A stretch of DNA of 64,000 bases from Xanthostigma xanthostigma (Eukaryota; Arthropoda; Insecta; Raphidioptera; Raphidiidae), in contig OY754464.1 of the NCBI GenBank assembly GCA_963575645.1, forward strand, positions 46,428,192-46,492,191, in the 5' to 3' direction. A program made the position numbers and the translations under genes. The notes below the pieces were generated by a model that saw only the letters and a program-made list of their open reading frames with translations, had not been told where the DNA came from and made no database searches. Positions 50,189 through 63,330 of this stretch are shown piece after piece. The first letter of the stretch is position 1, and every line of letters starts with the position of its first letter.

Positions 50189-50734
50189 TTAGTTCTATTT
50201 AAACAGGTGACCAGCTCTATCTGAAAGTGAATTCTGTAACAAAAAGTATCTGTATCAACTACCCTGCCAGTGGTGATCGTTTGATGCGCGCACGGACAAC
50301 GCCCTCTTTGTTCAACAGTAACGTTAAATATTGAAGAGCCCCCACGACCTGTTCTACTTAATCTAATGACACTTAACCTTTAACTTCCTTTGCTATACAC
50401 AAACAGCTGGCCAGACAGACAGACATGACAATGGCGTTCTTTCTTATTGAGGCCGTACGTGATTATATTTTACTTTCCGTCTGTAAAGTTCACAATTAAT
50501 AACATGATGATTCTTGAACGTATTATTTGATTGACAAATAGTACAGAATGCAAGAAAATTACGTGAACTAGATCAAATTCTTTACAGGCTTACCAAATGT
50601 TCCAGGTTGCCGAAGGGAGATCAGAACTGAATGGTTATTGATTTTGATTTTTGTTTTATGAATGTGAAATAGAAAAGGAAAATCTTTAGATGAGTTTAGT
50701 TACAGTTAGTAATTATTATAATATACATATTATT

Positions 50735-51034
50735 TATAGAGTAGCTACTGTTTGCTACAATTGTTAAGAAACACCCATTGTTACAACGCTATCAACATAG
50801 AAAACATAGTTTATTTTTCTCAAACAATGTCACCGTCGGGATACGAACCCCGAATCTTTCCACTCTCGCGGCGGACTGAGTTACATTACACCACAGTGAC
50901 ACAACTATCAAACTATCATTCTAATATTTATAGCATTGGTAACTGATTTTTTCACATCATGCGAGAGCCATGTTGATAGCGTTGTAACAATGGGTGTTTC
51001 TTAACAATTGTAGCGAACAGTAGCTACTCTATAA
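50735..51034. mobile_element. Foldback MITE enclosing a tRNA-like sequence
   Basis: The arms (about 65 bp) are near-perfect inverted copies starting TATAGAGTAGCTACTGTT and include GAAACACCCATTGTTACAAC. The loop of about 170 bp contains the tRNA-like sequence listed separately. Confidence 0.75.
50829..50902 (-). tRNA. tRNA-like sequence inside a MITE loop (probably a pseudo-tRNA)
   Basis: On the minus strand GTCACTG pairs with CGGTGAC over 7 bp. TGGTGTAATGTAAC is A-box-like. TCCGC/GTGGA forms a 5-bp anticodon stem with a 7-nt loop CGCGAGA. GGGGTTCGTATCCC is a good B-box. The middle triplet of the loop is CGA, but the base before it is G instead of the usual U. The T-stem is offset by one base and the D-stem is weak. 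A tRNA-derived relic is more likely than a working gene. Confidence 0.4.
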
Positions 51035-51039
51035 AGGAA

Positions 51040-53040
51040 AATATGTTTTGAACTAATCGATGACGCAGGTTTAATTTTCTGATATACCTACATAAATTTT
51101 GAAAATGTATGTCTTTCACACTGCATAGCTTGGGGCATATCTTGTATGGTTAGGAATCGAGAGACGTATCGGTGCGAGCATGAAGGTGGAGAAACTAATT
51201 GAATTGTGTTTTATCAAAGTATGCGTGGATTTCACAGTAGTAATGTGTCCATAAAGTCTCCACTCCGCTCACTGCTGCTACTCAGTTTATGCAGTGCCAA
51301 ACCATGAATAACATTACTATACAACAGAAGCCTAGTTCATTAACAATGTAGTTTAACCTACTTAAATACACGTTTGTTTTGGGAAATAATTCTTTCAATG
51401 ATCTAATTCTGAATATTATATTTTTATACGTTACTGCCTCACGTGCTTATCACACATTCTCGTTTCGTAATGCTCCACTTAACTCGAAACTAGGGATTCA
51501 AGATCAACCGGGAAAGGGTTAAACGATAGTATCTGTATACAAAAATGAAGATCATGTTCTGAAGAAAAATGTTTCTCTGCAAATTTTTCCCATATGACAA
51601 AAAAAATGAACGTTTAAAGAGATTAAAACCATTTGAAAAAATATTCTGGGTTCTAAATGGTACCAGCCTTATACAAAGTTTGTACTGCCAGTAGATACTA
51701 TCTTTTGGGGTATTACTGTTTAGTACCTTGTATTCAGATGCTTGTTTTCATCTTTTTCAGTTCTGAAACATCGTCTCCATTTTGTATTAAACTTCATAAA
51801 ACGCATTTGAGCACAAAATCGTAAAATCTCAACATACCTAGTCATCAAGAACGTATATTATATGGATTAAGAAGGGCAAAGCCCTAAAGGATAATGCAAG
51901 CCACAAAATTCTTTTTTGAATTGTTTGAAGTTTGGCGCAGTAATGCCATTTATGACAGATCTAAATAACGTTCAAAAATAGGTTATGCGGATGGCGTTCC
52001 TTTGCTCGGTTATTTTTTTAATTTAAGTTATTTGTGGTTCTAATAAAATCCTTATAAGTAAATAATTACGAAAATTGATGTGATACTGTCGATAAATAAC
52101 AAGTTGTAAACGATGCGCGCGTATTGAAATAGAGATAGAAAGTTCTCGGTTTCACAAACTTTCCGATTTCAAAATTTTCAGTTGCCTAGAATTGATCATC
52201 GGGGGTTCATATATTATACGTTCATGATTTTTGTAGCTGAAATAACACAAAAACATGCTTAATTTATCTTCATAATGACGTTGCATTCCTATTTTTGAAT
52301 TAAGAACAAAATAATTATCTAATATGCAATAAAGAATTGGAGATTATTTGCAAACTACACTTTATTTTATTAATAAAAGAACTCAATTAAAAATACAATG
52401 ATTTCATATCAAATAGTAAAAGAAACCTTGTTTTCATCTAAAACACATCTTAGAACAAGGGATCAAATTTTTGCTTCATGCACATAAAAAACAGTGTCGT
52501 TTTTCATGTATGTGCAACGGTTGGATTTTTTTTGACATAAAACAACGTTACTTCTAAATGTCCGTTGAAAATAACCCTAAATCTACGAAAATATAGCCAC
52601 AAAAACAACTAATTAAAAGAAACAAAATTGTTATTATTATAGTTTCATACGTGACACAATGCGCATGACTTAAAAAAAAAGTTGAATGAAAAGAGAAAAA
52701 AAAACTTAACATAGCAGCCCGGACACTCGCGAGTTGCTGAAATCTAATCTATGGTTATTATTATTACAGTGCATTGTATTCATTATATCATTATAATAAA
52801 AAGTTCCAATTTATCATACAATATAAGTCTTTTTTTAACCACACCCCGCGTCAAAAAGTACAAAAAGATCAATTTTATTCAGCGTTGTAATTTTGTTTTA
52901 CGTTTAGGATTTTATTTGATCAGAAAACTCGGTCGTATTTTCACACACTTGGTACATTGAAAGTGAATTTTTTTCGAGGCTTTGTAGTCAATCCGAGTTC
53001 AAATTTTTGTTGAAATAATCCAGTATGTTATTGTTTTGTT
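51040..53040. other. B52 3' flank
   Basis: It includes the B52 3' UTR; minus-strand AATAAA signals occur near 52875, 52909 and 52364. I see no other gene. Confidence 0.4.
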
Positions 53041-54078
53041 CTATTTCGACTGCGACCTCGATTTCGATCGACTGCGTGACACCGAACGATCACGTGATTT
53101 GGATCGGCTGCGTGATTTCGATCTGTCACGCGATACGGAACGGCTCCTCGATTTGGAGCGGCTCGCCGACTTTGATCGGCTGCGTGATTTGGAGCGATCG
53201 TCGGTTTTGGAGCGTGCACGCGACTTGCTGCGGCTGCTGCGCTCGACCGACTTGGATTTTGAACGGCTTCTCGTCTTCGAGCGACGCGGCGATTTGGTGC
53301 GGCTACGCACTTTCGATTTGGACTTGGTGCGGCTGCGCGCCTTTGACTCGGATCTCGAACGCGACTTGGATTTCTCGGCCGGCGACTTGCTCTTGCTGCG
53401 GGACTTGGAGTGGCGGCGGCTGCGTTTGGACCTCGAGCGGGATCGTGACCTAGAGGCTGAGCGGCGTCGAGAGCGTGACCGGGAGCGTGACTTCGATGCC
53501 GAACGTGACTTCGAGCGCGATCTTGACGAGCGACGACTCCGCTTCGGACGGTCCTCGACCAGACGTATGCGTCGGCCGTACAGTTCTGTGTCGTCGAGCT
53601 TTTCGATGGCGTTCTTCATGTCCGAGTAGCTCGCGAATTCTACAATGCCCTCGCGCAAATAAGGTCGGTGCGCGTCGGCGTACGTGACTTCGCCGGCTTT
53701 GCGCAGATAATCTTTCAGATCCTGCCAGCTGCAGCGCGACGACAGATTCTCGACAATAATGCGATGTTCGGTACGCGTGTAGGGTGGCACGCTGCGCTCG
53801 TAGCGCGAACGCGACGTTCTCGAACCGCGGTACGGATCGCCGCGATCGCGCGGTATGCCGCGCGCACGCTCCACGGTCACGCGTTCGCCGAATATCCGTT
53901 TGCCGTCCAATTCGTACACGGCGTCATCGGCATCACGCTGGTCCTCGAACTCAACAAATCCGTACGGACCTTTCATCAAAATTTCTCTCAGACGACCAAA
54001 GCCTCTAAAGAAATGTTCGATGTCCCGCTCTTTTACTCCATAAGGAAGATTTCCCACATAGACCCGAGCCCCACTCAT
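53041..54078 (-). CDS. B52: SR splicing factor, B52/SRSF4-6 type, 345 residues
   Basis: SR proteins bind exonic enhancers and recruit the spliceosome in the nucleus. The first RNA-recognition motif spans about 4-73, with RNP2 VYVGNL at 6-11 and RNP1-like [10 protein letters not shown] at 36-45. A short linker follows. The second, pseudo-RRM, spans about 105-178 and carries the invariant SWQDLKD at 117-123. From about 180 to the end is an RS domain of repeated RS/SK dipeptides. The start [20 protein letters not shown] agrees with the family. The coding region has no intron, and its GC content is far above the neighbouring DNA, partly because of Arg/Ser codon choice. It is a clear B52-class protein; the vertebrate counterpart is SRSF4, 5 or 6. 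Confidence 0.95.
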   Translation of the reverse strand: MSGARVYVGNLPYGVKERDIEHFFRGFGRLREILMKGPYGFVEFEDQRDADDAVYELDGKRIFGERVTVERARGIPRDRGDPYRGSRTSRSRYERSVPPYTRTEHRIIVENLSSRCSWQDLKDYLRKAGEVTYADAHRPYLREGIVEFASYSDMKNAIEKLDDTELYGRRIRLVEDRPKRSRRSSRSRSKSRSASKSRSRSRSRRRSASRSRSRSRSKRSRRHSKSRSKSKSPAEKSKSRSRSESKARSRTKSKSKVRSRTKSPRRSKTRSRSKSKSVERSSRSKSRARSKTDDRSKSRSRSKSASRSKSRSRSVSRDRSKSRSRSKSRDRSVSRSRSKSRSQSK

Positions 54079-54102
54079 CCTTATTTAACACGAACGCGCC
54101 CG
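54079..54102 (-). other. B52: B52 5' UTR segment with splice acceptor
   Basis: On the minus strand GTTTTCAG precedes 54102, 24 nt upstream of the ATG. An upstream non-coding exon is likely but was not located. Confidence 0.5.
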
Positions 54103-55610
54103 CTGAAAACAAATAGGTCAGACTGAATTTCTAATTTAAATAATTCAAAAACGATGCTTGTTTCCCACCCAAACGGGGGAAGGAAATACAGATAGACCGA
54201 CTGGTGGGGCAAAAACAAAATTATAAATATACTAGTTTCTTTCTCCTCAAAAAAAAAAAAAAAAAATTAATTCAAAAAGATCTCATACCTATAAAAATTG
54301 ATAAATGTGACTTTGCAAGAAACCTACATAAAATACAATTTGTAGTAATTTTTTTTTTACACTCAACTAGCGCAAAAACAGAGTCTACGATTTTTAAATT
54401 TTTTGTTGAGACTAAGGGAAAAAAGTAGGTTCTAAAAGGAATGCAACGTTTTGACACCTTTACATTTACCAAAGTACCTGTAATTGAAAACAACGTTCAA
54501 TTATAATTATCAAGCAAAATTTAAACATAAATAAATACCAAACAATCCTTTTGAAGTGCACATTTACCAGTAATCTTACAAAATGAACATTATTATCATT
54601 CAACCGCTCTTTTAATTTATTGCTAATACAAGTATTTAGCTTTGGTAATAAATAAGGTTAAAAAGCACTAACAGTGTAATTTCTCAAAGAAAAGAATTAA
54701 TGGACAGGTAAATATCCTGATCAGATAGCGACAACGATAACAAGCATTAATTGACTCTGTTATAAAATATAACACCGGTAATTTAGTTTCAAACTCCCTT
54801 TGAACAAAATTAGTTTACTAGTAAATGTCCTGATCAGAAAGGAATATTAGCATGCTTAAATCAGTAGAAATATTTTCCAAATAAAAGCATAATAACTTTA
54901 CATATTCAGTTTAATAGGTAGGTAAATGTCAAAAATTAAAAGAAATAATATTGTCGTTCACGTGTCACGAAAATATTTAAACAAAAAAGAAGAATTAATG
55001 TAAGATTGGAGGATTAATAATTATTCATTGAATTTTTAGGGCATAGTTAAAAAACTGATAACTTGATTAAAAAATGTGTAAATTATATCGAGTTTTCAAA
55101 TGTACATCTAAGTCTAAATTTCGTGAAACACTCAAAGTTACCGTGTATAACATTTCCATACGAAAATACAATATAATATAGCACATACGTGGATAAACTG
55201 TGTATTATAATTAATGATCTACAAGTCACAATTACATAAATAAGCATACCCTTATGTCAAAATTAAAAACTACTGAAACATTCCACTTAAATAAAACTGC
55301 TTATAACCACACAGAAACCAACTAACAAAACCTGCACTTCAGCTCCTGCATACAGTGACAGGTATAATTTTGAAAACCAAGTGATAAACTAAATCGATAA
55401 AGAATTCAAAAATGAGGAAAATGTTAACCCATCTACCTGTTTAAATAAAAATGAAAAATTCATTAAGTCTCTAAAAACTTGATATTATTAAATATTAAAT
55501 TTTAACTAATGAAGCTGTTTTGTATGATCTGTGTAATTTACTGCGCTGCTAAATTGTTGTTTCTTTTTACCCGATTGTGGAGGGTAATGTGTTTATCTTT
55601 ATGAATAAAG

Positions 55611-56123
55611 GACGCCGCACAAACCTTATGGGATTTGGTTCTTGGTTAAATTAATCGAACATGGTTTTATTTTACTGTTTAAAAGTCACTAAGAAAAAGT
55701 GTCCGTGGATGTATAGCCTAAAAACCAATAGATATTTAGCTACAGATAATATATGTTTAGCGAGATTTTAGTAGGGATATCCATCGAACTCTTAGATCGA
55801 ACAATCTTAAAAAATTCTAAGCTTTAGAAATATGTTATATATTATTTTATACAGGGCGACACCTTCTAACATTACCTAGTTTTCGACTATTTTTCTTTTT
55901 CCAAAAACACAGCACAATATAGTTGAACATGGAACAAGTTTGTGAATTCAATGGATATCCCCATATCTAAAATCTCGCTAAACATTTATCTGTAGCTAAA
56001 AATCTATTGGTTTTTAGGCTATGCGCCCATGGACTCTTTTCTTACTGACCTTTAAACTATAAACTAAAACCATTTTCGATCAATTTAATCGAGAACCTAA
56101 TCCCATAAAGTTTGTGCGGGGTC
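55611..56123. mobile_element. Foldback element with about 180-bp inverted arms
   Basis: GACGCCGCACAAACCTTATG at the left is mirrored by CATAAAGTTTGTGCGGGGTC at the right. The arms match imperfectly for about 180 bp and share GCCTAAAAACCAATAGAT. The loop is about 150 bp. Confidence 0.7.
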
Positions 56124-57484
56124 GTTTGTGCCTCAGTGGCACAGAACCAAACAATGAATTGCATATACTTACGTCTATTGAGCGTGGTTTGCATAAAAAA
56201 ACCTACGAAAACTGTATAGTGACTGAGAAAAATAAGCCTGTCGAAAGAATGTGCATAGTTTATGATTTCGCAGAATTCCCGTTGTTACATGCGGGACTGA
56301 CTCCATTTCCCCTCAAACGCTCTTTTCTTGGGCGCAGTATGGATAGTTTCAAAAAGACATAATATTATAAATACCCAAGTCTGTTAGAGACGGTAATCAA
56401 TCAATTGTTAATCGTTCGTCAACAAAGCAACTGTTTCTGTTTTTAGCAACTATCAGTATCTATCAGTAACCAAACGCAAAGAACTTCTTTAACCAACGAA
56501 CGAAAATAAAGCCTATACACGAACTACAGCACTATCTAATAATATGTTCATTTATTTAAAACCAACGAAATACAAACAGGTTTACGGTCGCAACGGTCCT
56601 GTTTATCGTCCTTTGCAGTTATAATGTAAACTAGTAAACAAATACAACTGTTTTTTTTTAACTAGTCGACGTGGAACGCAGGTTAGATTCGTTTCGTTGA
56701 TGTTAAAATCGTGAACAACCCACCACTACAACCTACACACGCGAAATAAATACCTACGGAACACTGCATATCCGATGCATTATTATGCCAGACAGGATAA
56801 TGAGTGACGTCACAACATCCTATCAATTGTTCACTTATTAATCGATGACGTCAACTGATCAGTTATCTTAACGATATCACCTCTAGTCATCATATTTTAA
56901 ACGTACGAGTGCAGATGATCCGAAAACAGTTTTCAATTCACTTTATATGAAAAGCGTACAATTGCGCGTGACGTCACGACGCGACATTTTTATATACTCG
57001 ATACTCACATAGCGATGCGACAGCGCGCGATCATGTGACGTTTTTCGAAGCGTTGGTTTATGCCGTGTCGCTCCAGTAAGAACCGTTGCATTTGAAAACA
57101 CGTAAATGTTTACTTTATATATCACTTCTCTCTGAATTTCAATAGTTTTAAACGCTGCTAAATTCAACACTTCGAAGAGCGTTGTGCGCCGCTTTGCGCA
57201 CTATAAAACATGACCAACAAATTAATTTCATCAAAATATGTTTAGCTGTTTTTTGAAGTTATACTTATTTTGGCGTGTTATGAAAAATGATGAGAGTGAA
57301 TTTTTACGATTAAGATCAAAATTTAATTGATGTGAAGTTGCTCGCTAAACAAAACGCCTTGAACATTTTGTTACGTTTACCAAAAATTCAACTGATGACG
57401 TAGCGATCAAAAATGTAAGTGAATATGACAGACGTCGGGTGATGTTTTATTTCAATGATAATAGAAATTATATGTCTTTATAAA

Positions 57485-58080
57485 TTACTAGCGGTCCTGC
57501 AGTGTTTCACCCGGGTGCAAAAGAACGAATAGGGTCGAGACATGAGTACGCGCACATTCATCTTAGTTTACCGAGATGAATGTTGTGTCCAAATTTCATG
57601 ATGATCGGAGTTATCGTTCAAACGTTTTTGTCGGACGGACAAATTTTGAGTTAAATTTTGCAACATTGACCCAGAATAATCATGAAATTTGGCACGAAAA
57701 AAGGTACCGTAGCATAAGTAAAGGCAAAAGTCGCAATAACGAGCTTACGCGGATTATTTTTGTCTACAACTTTTAATGGACCCTCCCCCCCCCGATAATA
57801 ATGACCGAGTTATGGGGCAAAAACGGGGTTCCGGGAACTTTAAAGCGGCATACCCCCCCCTCCGTAAGTCGGTCACAAACTATACTAAAATGTCGAAGGA
57901 GCTCGATTCTACAGTTTTAGTAGGAAACGTTTTTCGATATGAAACATACCAGATTCAAGGCTTTCTTTCCCAATTCACTCCAATAACAACGATACGGAAT
58001 CCTCAGAGCGCGAGTTTTACTCGCACTTGCCCGTCTTTTTTCCACTCGTTATACACAATATCCGAAAAATAGACACGTAA
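57485..58080 (+). repeat. Interspersed retrotransposon-like repeat
   Basis: GGTGCAAAAGAACGAATAGG and CATCTTAGTTTACCGAGATG, followed by GTCGGACGGACAAATTTTGAG, recur at 62490-62650. A related start (AGCGGTCCCGCCCGGTTTCACC) occurs at 60606. These are typical non-coding ends of insect interspersed elements. The apparent 98-codon frame inside is not convincing. Confidence 0.6.
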
Positions 58081-58493
58081 TCGAAGTCCTAGACCCCATA
58101 ACTACATATGATGATGATTTCGAATTTCAGGTGTTGCGACAGCGCAAATCCGTGCAATTATATCGTTTGCGCAATAACCAATCGTCCGTTCACTTTATAA
58201 ATCTGAATCACCTGAACACGGCCTCATTAGCAGTCGTGTGCACATGTTGTTTTGAGATGCAATAGGTACCTATATGCAGTAGACAGATGCATCAATTTAA
58301 CAGTAACACGTTACACGTAACAACCACGTTTGGGCATTATCCGTTGCTGTTGGTCGGGCGCAAGTTATAGAGTGTGGACAACTGAATCGATTGCAGCGTG
58401 AGCTGTGGACTTTTTTTTAACAAAATTACCTTTACACAAGTAATTGGCCAGGGCTAAAGTAACGGATTACAAAATCCACATACTGTGAGTTTT

Positions 58494-58943
58494 TGACGTG
58501 ATAACGTCTTATAAATTGATGAATCACCAATCTTATAAATTGATAAAACACCGGCTGCATGCACGAAAAAGTGTAACGTTCCTAACGTTCCGCCTGACCC
58601 TGTGCGTGCTTTTCTCGAAAACGGCCCTAACGATTTGGATGAAATTTACTGAAAAGGGATTTTGGGGGGCAAAAAATCGTTTTAGCTAGGTCTCATCTCT
58701 CGAAAAAATCGTTTTCTTACAAATTTTATCATTATAAAAATCAATTTTTTGACGTATGAAAATACTTAAATATTGTAAGTAGGTTTTGGAATTTTATATA
58801 AACAGTGAAACAATTGTTTTATAAATAGTATGACAGTTAATCTTTGAGACTTAAATAAATACGAAAGAAAGAAAGTTAATAAAAAAAATTATTTTTATAG
58901 GTGGTGAGTAATTTAATAAATAAAATTTACCTAAATTTGAAGC
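58494..58943 (+). repeat. Interspersed repeat, copy 2 of a near-identical pair
   Basis: It matches 33221-33674 almost base for base. Similarity starts at TGACGTGATAACGTC and stops at AATTTGAAGC in both copies. The flanks differ, so this is transposition or template copying, not a segmental duplication. Confidence 0.85.
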
Positions 58944-59361
58944 ACAACTCAAACCACTGGCACACAGATAGTTATTATGACGTAGGCATCCGCTAAGAAC
59001 AGATTTTTGAAAATTTATTTCCTAAAATGGTGTAACGGGGGTTAAAAATTTGCATGGAGAAATTATATAAGATAGATGTATCAATTCGAAAATGCGCAGG
59101 ATCACTCCTGCCAACAAATAAATAAACACGTGTTTCATGCTTTTTCAAAAACCACCCTTTCAGAGGGTGAAGAGAGGTAGTCTAAAAATCAACATGGGCG
59201 TCATTTTCAAGGTTTATCAGAACGTTGATTGCGTGAATGTCACCAGTTTTGAAAATTTATTAGGGGGGGTCTACGTCGAGAAAGGAGTAACTATGCCAAA
59301 TAATGGGAATGCATCCGTGTTTCGTCTCAATCGCGTGCGAAGCCGCTGGTAATGGCTAGTC

Positions 59362-59459
59362 TTAAATACTTTTTTTCGGGATGTAATTTTACAAAGTTCT
59401 AAATTGGGCCCCATGAAGTACTGATTTGTAAAATTTCATCCCGAAAAAAAATATTTAAG
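59362..59459. repeat. Short inverted repeat
   Basis: CTTAAATACTTTTTTTCGGG at the left is mirrored by CCCGAAAAAAAATATTTAAG at the right, with a GGGCCCC-containing loop. Confidence 0.65.
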
Positions 59460-60938
59460 ATAATATTAAGTAACCGAATTCAAATTAAGATTTATTCAAC
59501 TTTGAAACCTTTTAGGGACCCTACAAAGGGGCCCTGAAGTTCAAATTCGAGCTTTAAAGACCTATGAAGTATCGATTAGTGAAATTTCTTCTCAAAACCA
59601 ATATTTTAGGTAAAAGTTAGTCAATCATTTCCAATTTAGATATTTATTACACATTGTCTATTTTTAGGTCCTTCTTAGGGGCTCTACATAGCCCCCCCCC
59701 CTGGATTAAAAAAATACTAAGACGTATTAGTATGTAAAATTTTCTGCAGAATCCGAATATGAAATAACAAAGTATAGTTCAAAGTTGGGCCCAAAATCTA
59801 ATTTTGCCATTCGATAGATACAGGAAAAAGATATCAAAAAAACCATTTTACATTTTTAGTCCGGCTTACCCGAAAAGAAATATTAAGCCGTTCCAGGACT
59901 TTTGAAACACTCTGTATAAGGAACTCCTGCGCAAAATGTCATGATTCTAGATCCACCGGTTTAGGCTGTGTGTTGTCTGCCTGTCAGTCAGTGTCAGTAA
60001 AGTTTTATTAAGAAGATAAATAGAAATGATGCAGTTTTATGACAGACGTTCTAATAAAATCAGTACCTACTGACAGAAAAGAATAATTTAATAAAAAAGG
60101 AAAAACGCAGAAAAACACGCTTTAAAATTAACGGCAGATTAATATAATTTCTATAGATATTCTCAGAACTACATTCTCCGGCGATGACGTTTTTTCATGC
60201 AGACAGAAATTGTTGCATATTTTATCAGTGCTATCAAATTTCTAGTCCATAAACTACAAATCATCAAACGGTAAATAACATAATAGTAAATCAGTACATT
60301 TTTAGCATTATGTATACAAAATGTATATCTACATAATATATATCTACATATAAACAATAAAACAGTCTTTTGCAGTATACAGTTATTCAATACTGTTAGA
60401 ACAAACAATTTGATTCTGAATCGGACAAACAAAACATTATGCAAAATATCGCACAGTCAAAATATTTTACTGTTGCATTGCGTCAGTGCAAGACGAGGTA
60501 AAAAATCAGCGCTATTCTTTTTTTTTTATAAAAAAGTTTCCATATTTGCCTATATCTACACTATTATATAAAATTATTCGTATGCACACGTTTATATAAA
60601 GTACTAGCGGTCCCGCCCGGTTTCACCCAGGTACAAACAGAGATATTTAATATAAGCAGATCCAACTGTTTACATTTTAACCTGATCATACACCGTTTCT
60701 ATCAGAATTCAACGTTGACAAACTTCGGCGAGCTGAAGACGAAGGGTATATAACTTATATTAAATGCATCTGTTGGAAAATACATGTGACAACACTGCAT
60801 GAACGCATGATTCACTTTTCATTCAATGCATTCCTTTTATTGTCATTACGGAAGTTGCAGTGTTGCTATGTGCTTTGTGTGACATTTTGCGAAAATCAAG
60901 TATTTTTCATTTTTTTTTATTAGTATTGACAATTTACA

Positions 60939-61498
60939 ATGGTTCGGCAGTGCGTAGTTTGCAAAAAAATGGATTATTCTAATCCCGGATTGATATTTCG
61001 GCGGTAAGTAAGATTATGTTTTTTTAAGTTAAGCAGTGGTGTAGACGTAGTTAAAAATTATTTTTATTAAATTATTGCAAAAACAATTTTACATGTGCAC
61101 TTCTTTAAAAAATATCTTGATGGAGGATTAAAAAAATGATTGTTAAATTCTAAGCTAGATTTCCCATCTTTAAGCTGAATAGATAATTTTGTTGGACTTA
61201 TTTACTAAACCTAGATTTTTCGAAGGTAAACATTTCGTTTACCTTTTACAGCACATTTTAGCATATTTTAATGTTTATTTATATTGTTGTAGCTTTCCAG
61301 TAAATCATGAGCGCAGACAAAGATGGATGATATTTTGGATTTACGAAACCAGCATGTCAAAAAGTTTGCTCAAATTTGTTCAGATTATTTTGATCGGAGC
61401 GATATTATGACTACTCAACTAACTGGACGAAGGCAAATAAGACCAGATGCTGATCCCCAATTTAATACCACAGTTTTTACTGATCGTTTATCTTACAG
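60939..61498 (+). pseudogene. THAP-domain gene fragment, two exons, with a frame break
   Basis: THAP domains are zinc-coordinating DNA-binding folds found in host factors and P-element-type transposases. Exon 1 (60939-61003) encodes MVRQCVVCKKMDYSNPGLIF ending in Arg, with the CxxC pair, and a GTAAGT donor. Exon 2 (61293-61498) starts after TTGTAG and encodes FPVNHERRQRW, the central FP...W part of the domain. The domain then continues only in a different frame: DDILDLRNQHVKKFAQICSD, followed by YF, which supplies the later Cys of the zinc site. The shift falls near 61325. A donor-like ACAG|GTAAAA ends the exon. No further exon is recognisable downstream, so this looks like a decayed gene or transposon 5' end. 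Confidence 0.65.
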
Positions 61499-62489
61499 GT
61501 AAAACAAATAAACTCAACTTATTTGCAGTAGTCTTTAATTATGCCATTAATAATTATTATATTTAAGACTGATTATTGTCTAAAAATTTCTTGTGATAAT
61601 ATGTAATAAATAATATAAGAAAAATCCGATGTTGTCTTTTATTACCTACTCAAAATAACTAAAAAATATATAGATACGGAAATTGCCCTACCTTAGCGGT
61701 CAGGTACAAAAGAAAGAATAAATATTTAATATGTACCGAAATCCTTCACTCCAAAACTACTGAGTCTAAAATTTGGAAAAAATAGCGAATATAGGGCCCC
61801 CTCTTATAGTTTACAGGAAAACTAAAACGAAAATCTTAAGTATTAAAGTTTTCACAAAAAACGGAATGGTACATACCCTCTCCTCGCAAGTTCTACTCGC
61901 ACGTGGCCAGTTTATTATTCTCATTTGTTAGTAAAGGCACATTATGTATTGCATTTAAAATCGTTTAGTAAAATGCCACTTTACTACACAGTGACGTTTG
62001 GCAATTAAAATGCTTTGACCACCAGATTATATGCGATAAAACAAATCACGTTAAAATCTTTATGATTCAAATTACATACCAAATTTTATCTTCTAGAGTA
62101 AATTATTTTAATAAAACGTAAAATCAGTTTCTATTGCGTCTAGAACCTCTCCAGTATTAATTACTTCTAACTGATATTCAAGTAAATTTTGTTCCTTTTA
62201 TTAAATAAATATTGTAAAACCTGGCTTTACAATTGTTAGGTATGTTCTAATGTTATATGAATATTCCATTAACACAAAATATATTTTTAATTTACGTTAA
62301 AAATTCTTGTTTTTAATAATCCCGAAAAAACCATACGCCCCTGGTTAAGATAATGCTGAAGAAGCTTCCGTTACAACGTTGCCTTTTTAAAGCCATCTCT
62401 TTCCAACTTATTTAAAACTGTGAAACTATGTATGATTATAAACAAATCGTGTTTTATGAATGGGATGTTATGTCTCCTTATATTAAATG

Positions 62490-62840
62490 TCTCTGGGTAC
62501 AAAAGACCGAATGGGGGGGGGGGGGCATGATTACACACATTCATCTTAGTTTACCGAGATGAATGTTGTGTCCTTTCATAATGATCGGAGTTACCGTTCA
62601 AAAGTTTTTGTCGGACGGACAAATTTTGAGTTACATTTTGCAACATTTTTCATTGATGCTCCGCTCCTATTGGTCATAGCGTGATATTATATTACAGTCT
62701 ATAGCCTTCCTCGATAAATGGGCTATCTAACAAAAAAAATATTTACAATTCGAACCAGTAGTTCCTGAGATTAGCGCGTTCAATCAACCAACCAAACAAA
62801 CAAACTCTTCAGCTTTATATATTAGTTTAGATAATATAGA
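62490..62840 (+). repeat. Interspersed retrotransposon-like repeat, second copy, with G homopolymer
   Basis: It shares TTTACCGAGATGAATGTTGT and GTCGGACGGACAAATTTTGAG with 57540-57660. A long G run starts near 62513. The tail near 62800 reads CAAACAAACAAACTCTTCAG, a common end of insect interspersed repeats. Confidence 0.6.
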
Positions 62841-63330
62841 TTATGTGTTGAACGGGATTTAAATTAAAAACTATTTAACGGATTTTAATGATTTTCGTTT
62901 GATGTTCCTTATGATTCCAGAAGTGTCATAGGCCATGTTTTATTTAAATTCTTAAATTATTTTTTCAGTTAATAAATAATAAGTTTCCAATTACTTGAGT
63001 CGTCACTAAGACCCATTGCCCCACCATTTATGCATAGTCTTATCGCCCGTAGTGGGATCACGGTTATCGGAGGAGGTAAAGGGGCGTTCAAGTATCACGC
63101 AAACAGGCTTAAGGGGCGGGGTGTTCAATTTTTTCTTACTATTGTTGACCAAGAGAATGGGGAAATATTATGAATCTGACGTAAGATAAAAAAAATCTGA
63201 TAAACGGTTAACTGTAAGTAGCCCTAGAGCTTCCCGTTTTTTTCAAGCTCCTGAAGCTTAAAAACACTATTAATTGATTAAACTCTAAATTTTGATGTTT
63301 AATAAAAGTTCTAAAAAAAATTGTACGTAT

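Noticed and set aside
53036..53629. Long plus-strand frames opposite the SR gene (up to 197 codons)
   Set aside because: They are mirror images of the repeated Arg/Ser codons of B52 and have no independent features.
57776..58072. 98-codon frame with MDPPPPDNND start
   Set aside because: It lies in an interspersed repeat with C homopolymers, and the frame is not kept in the related repeat at 61740-61900.
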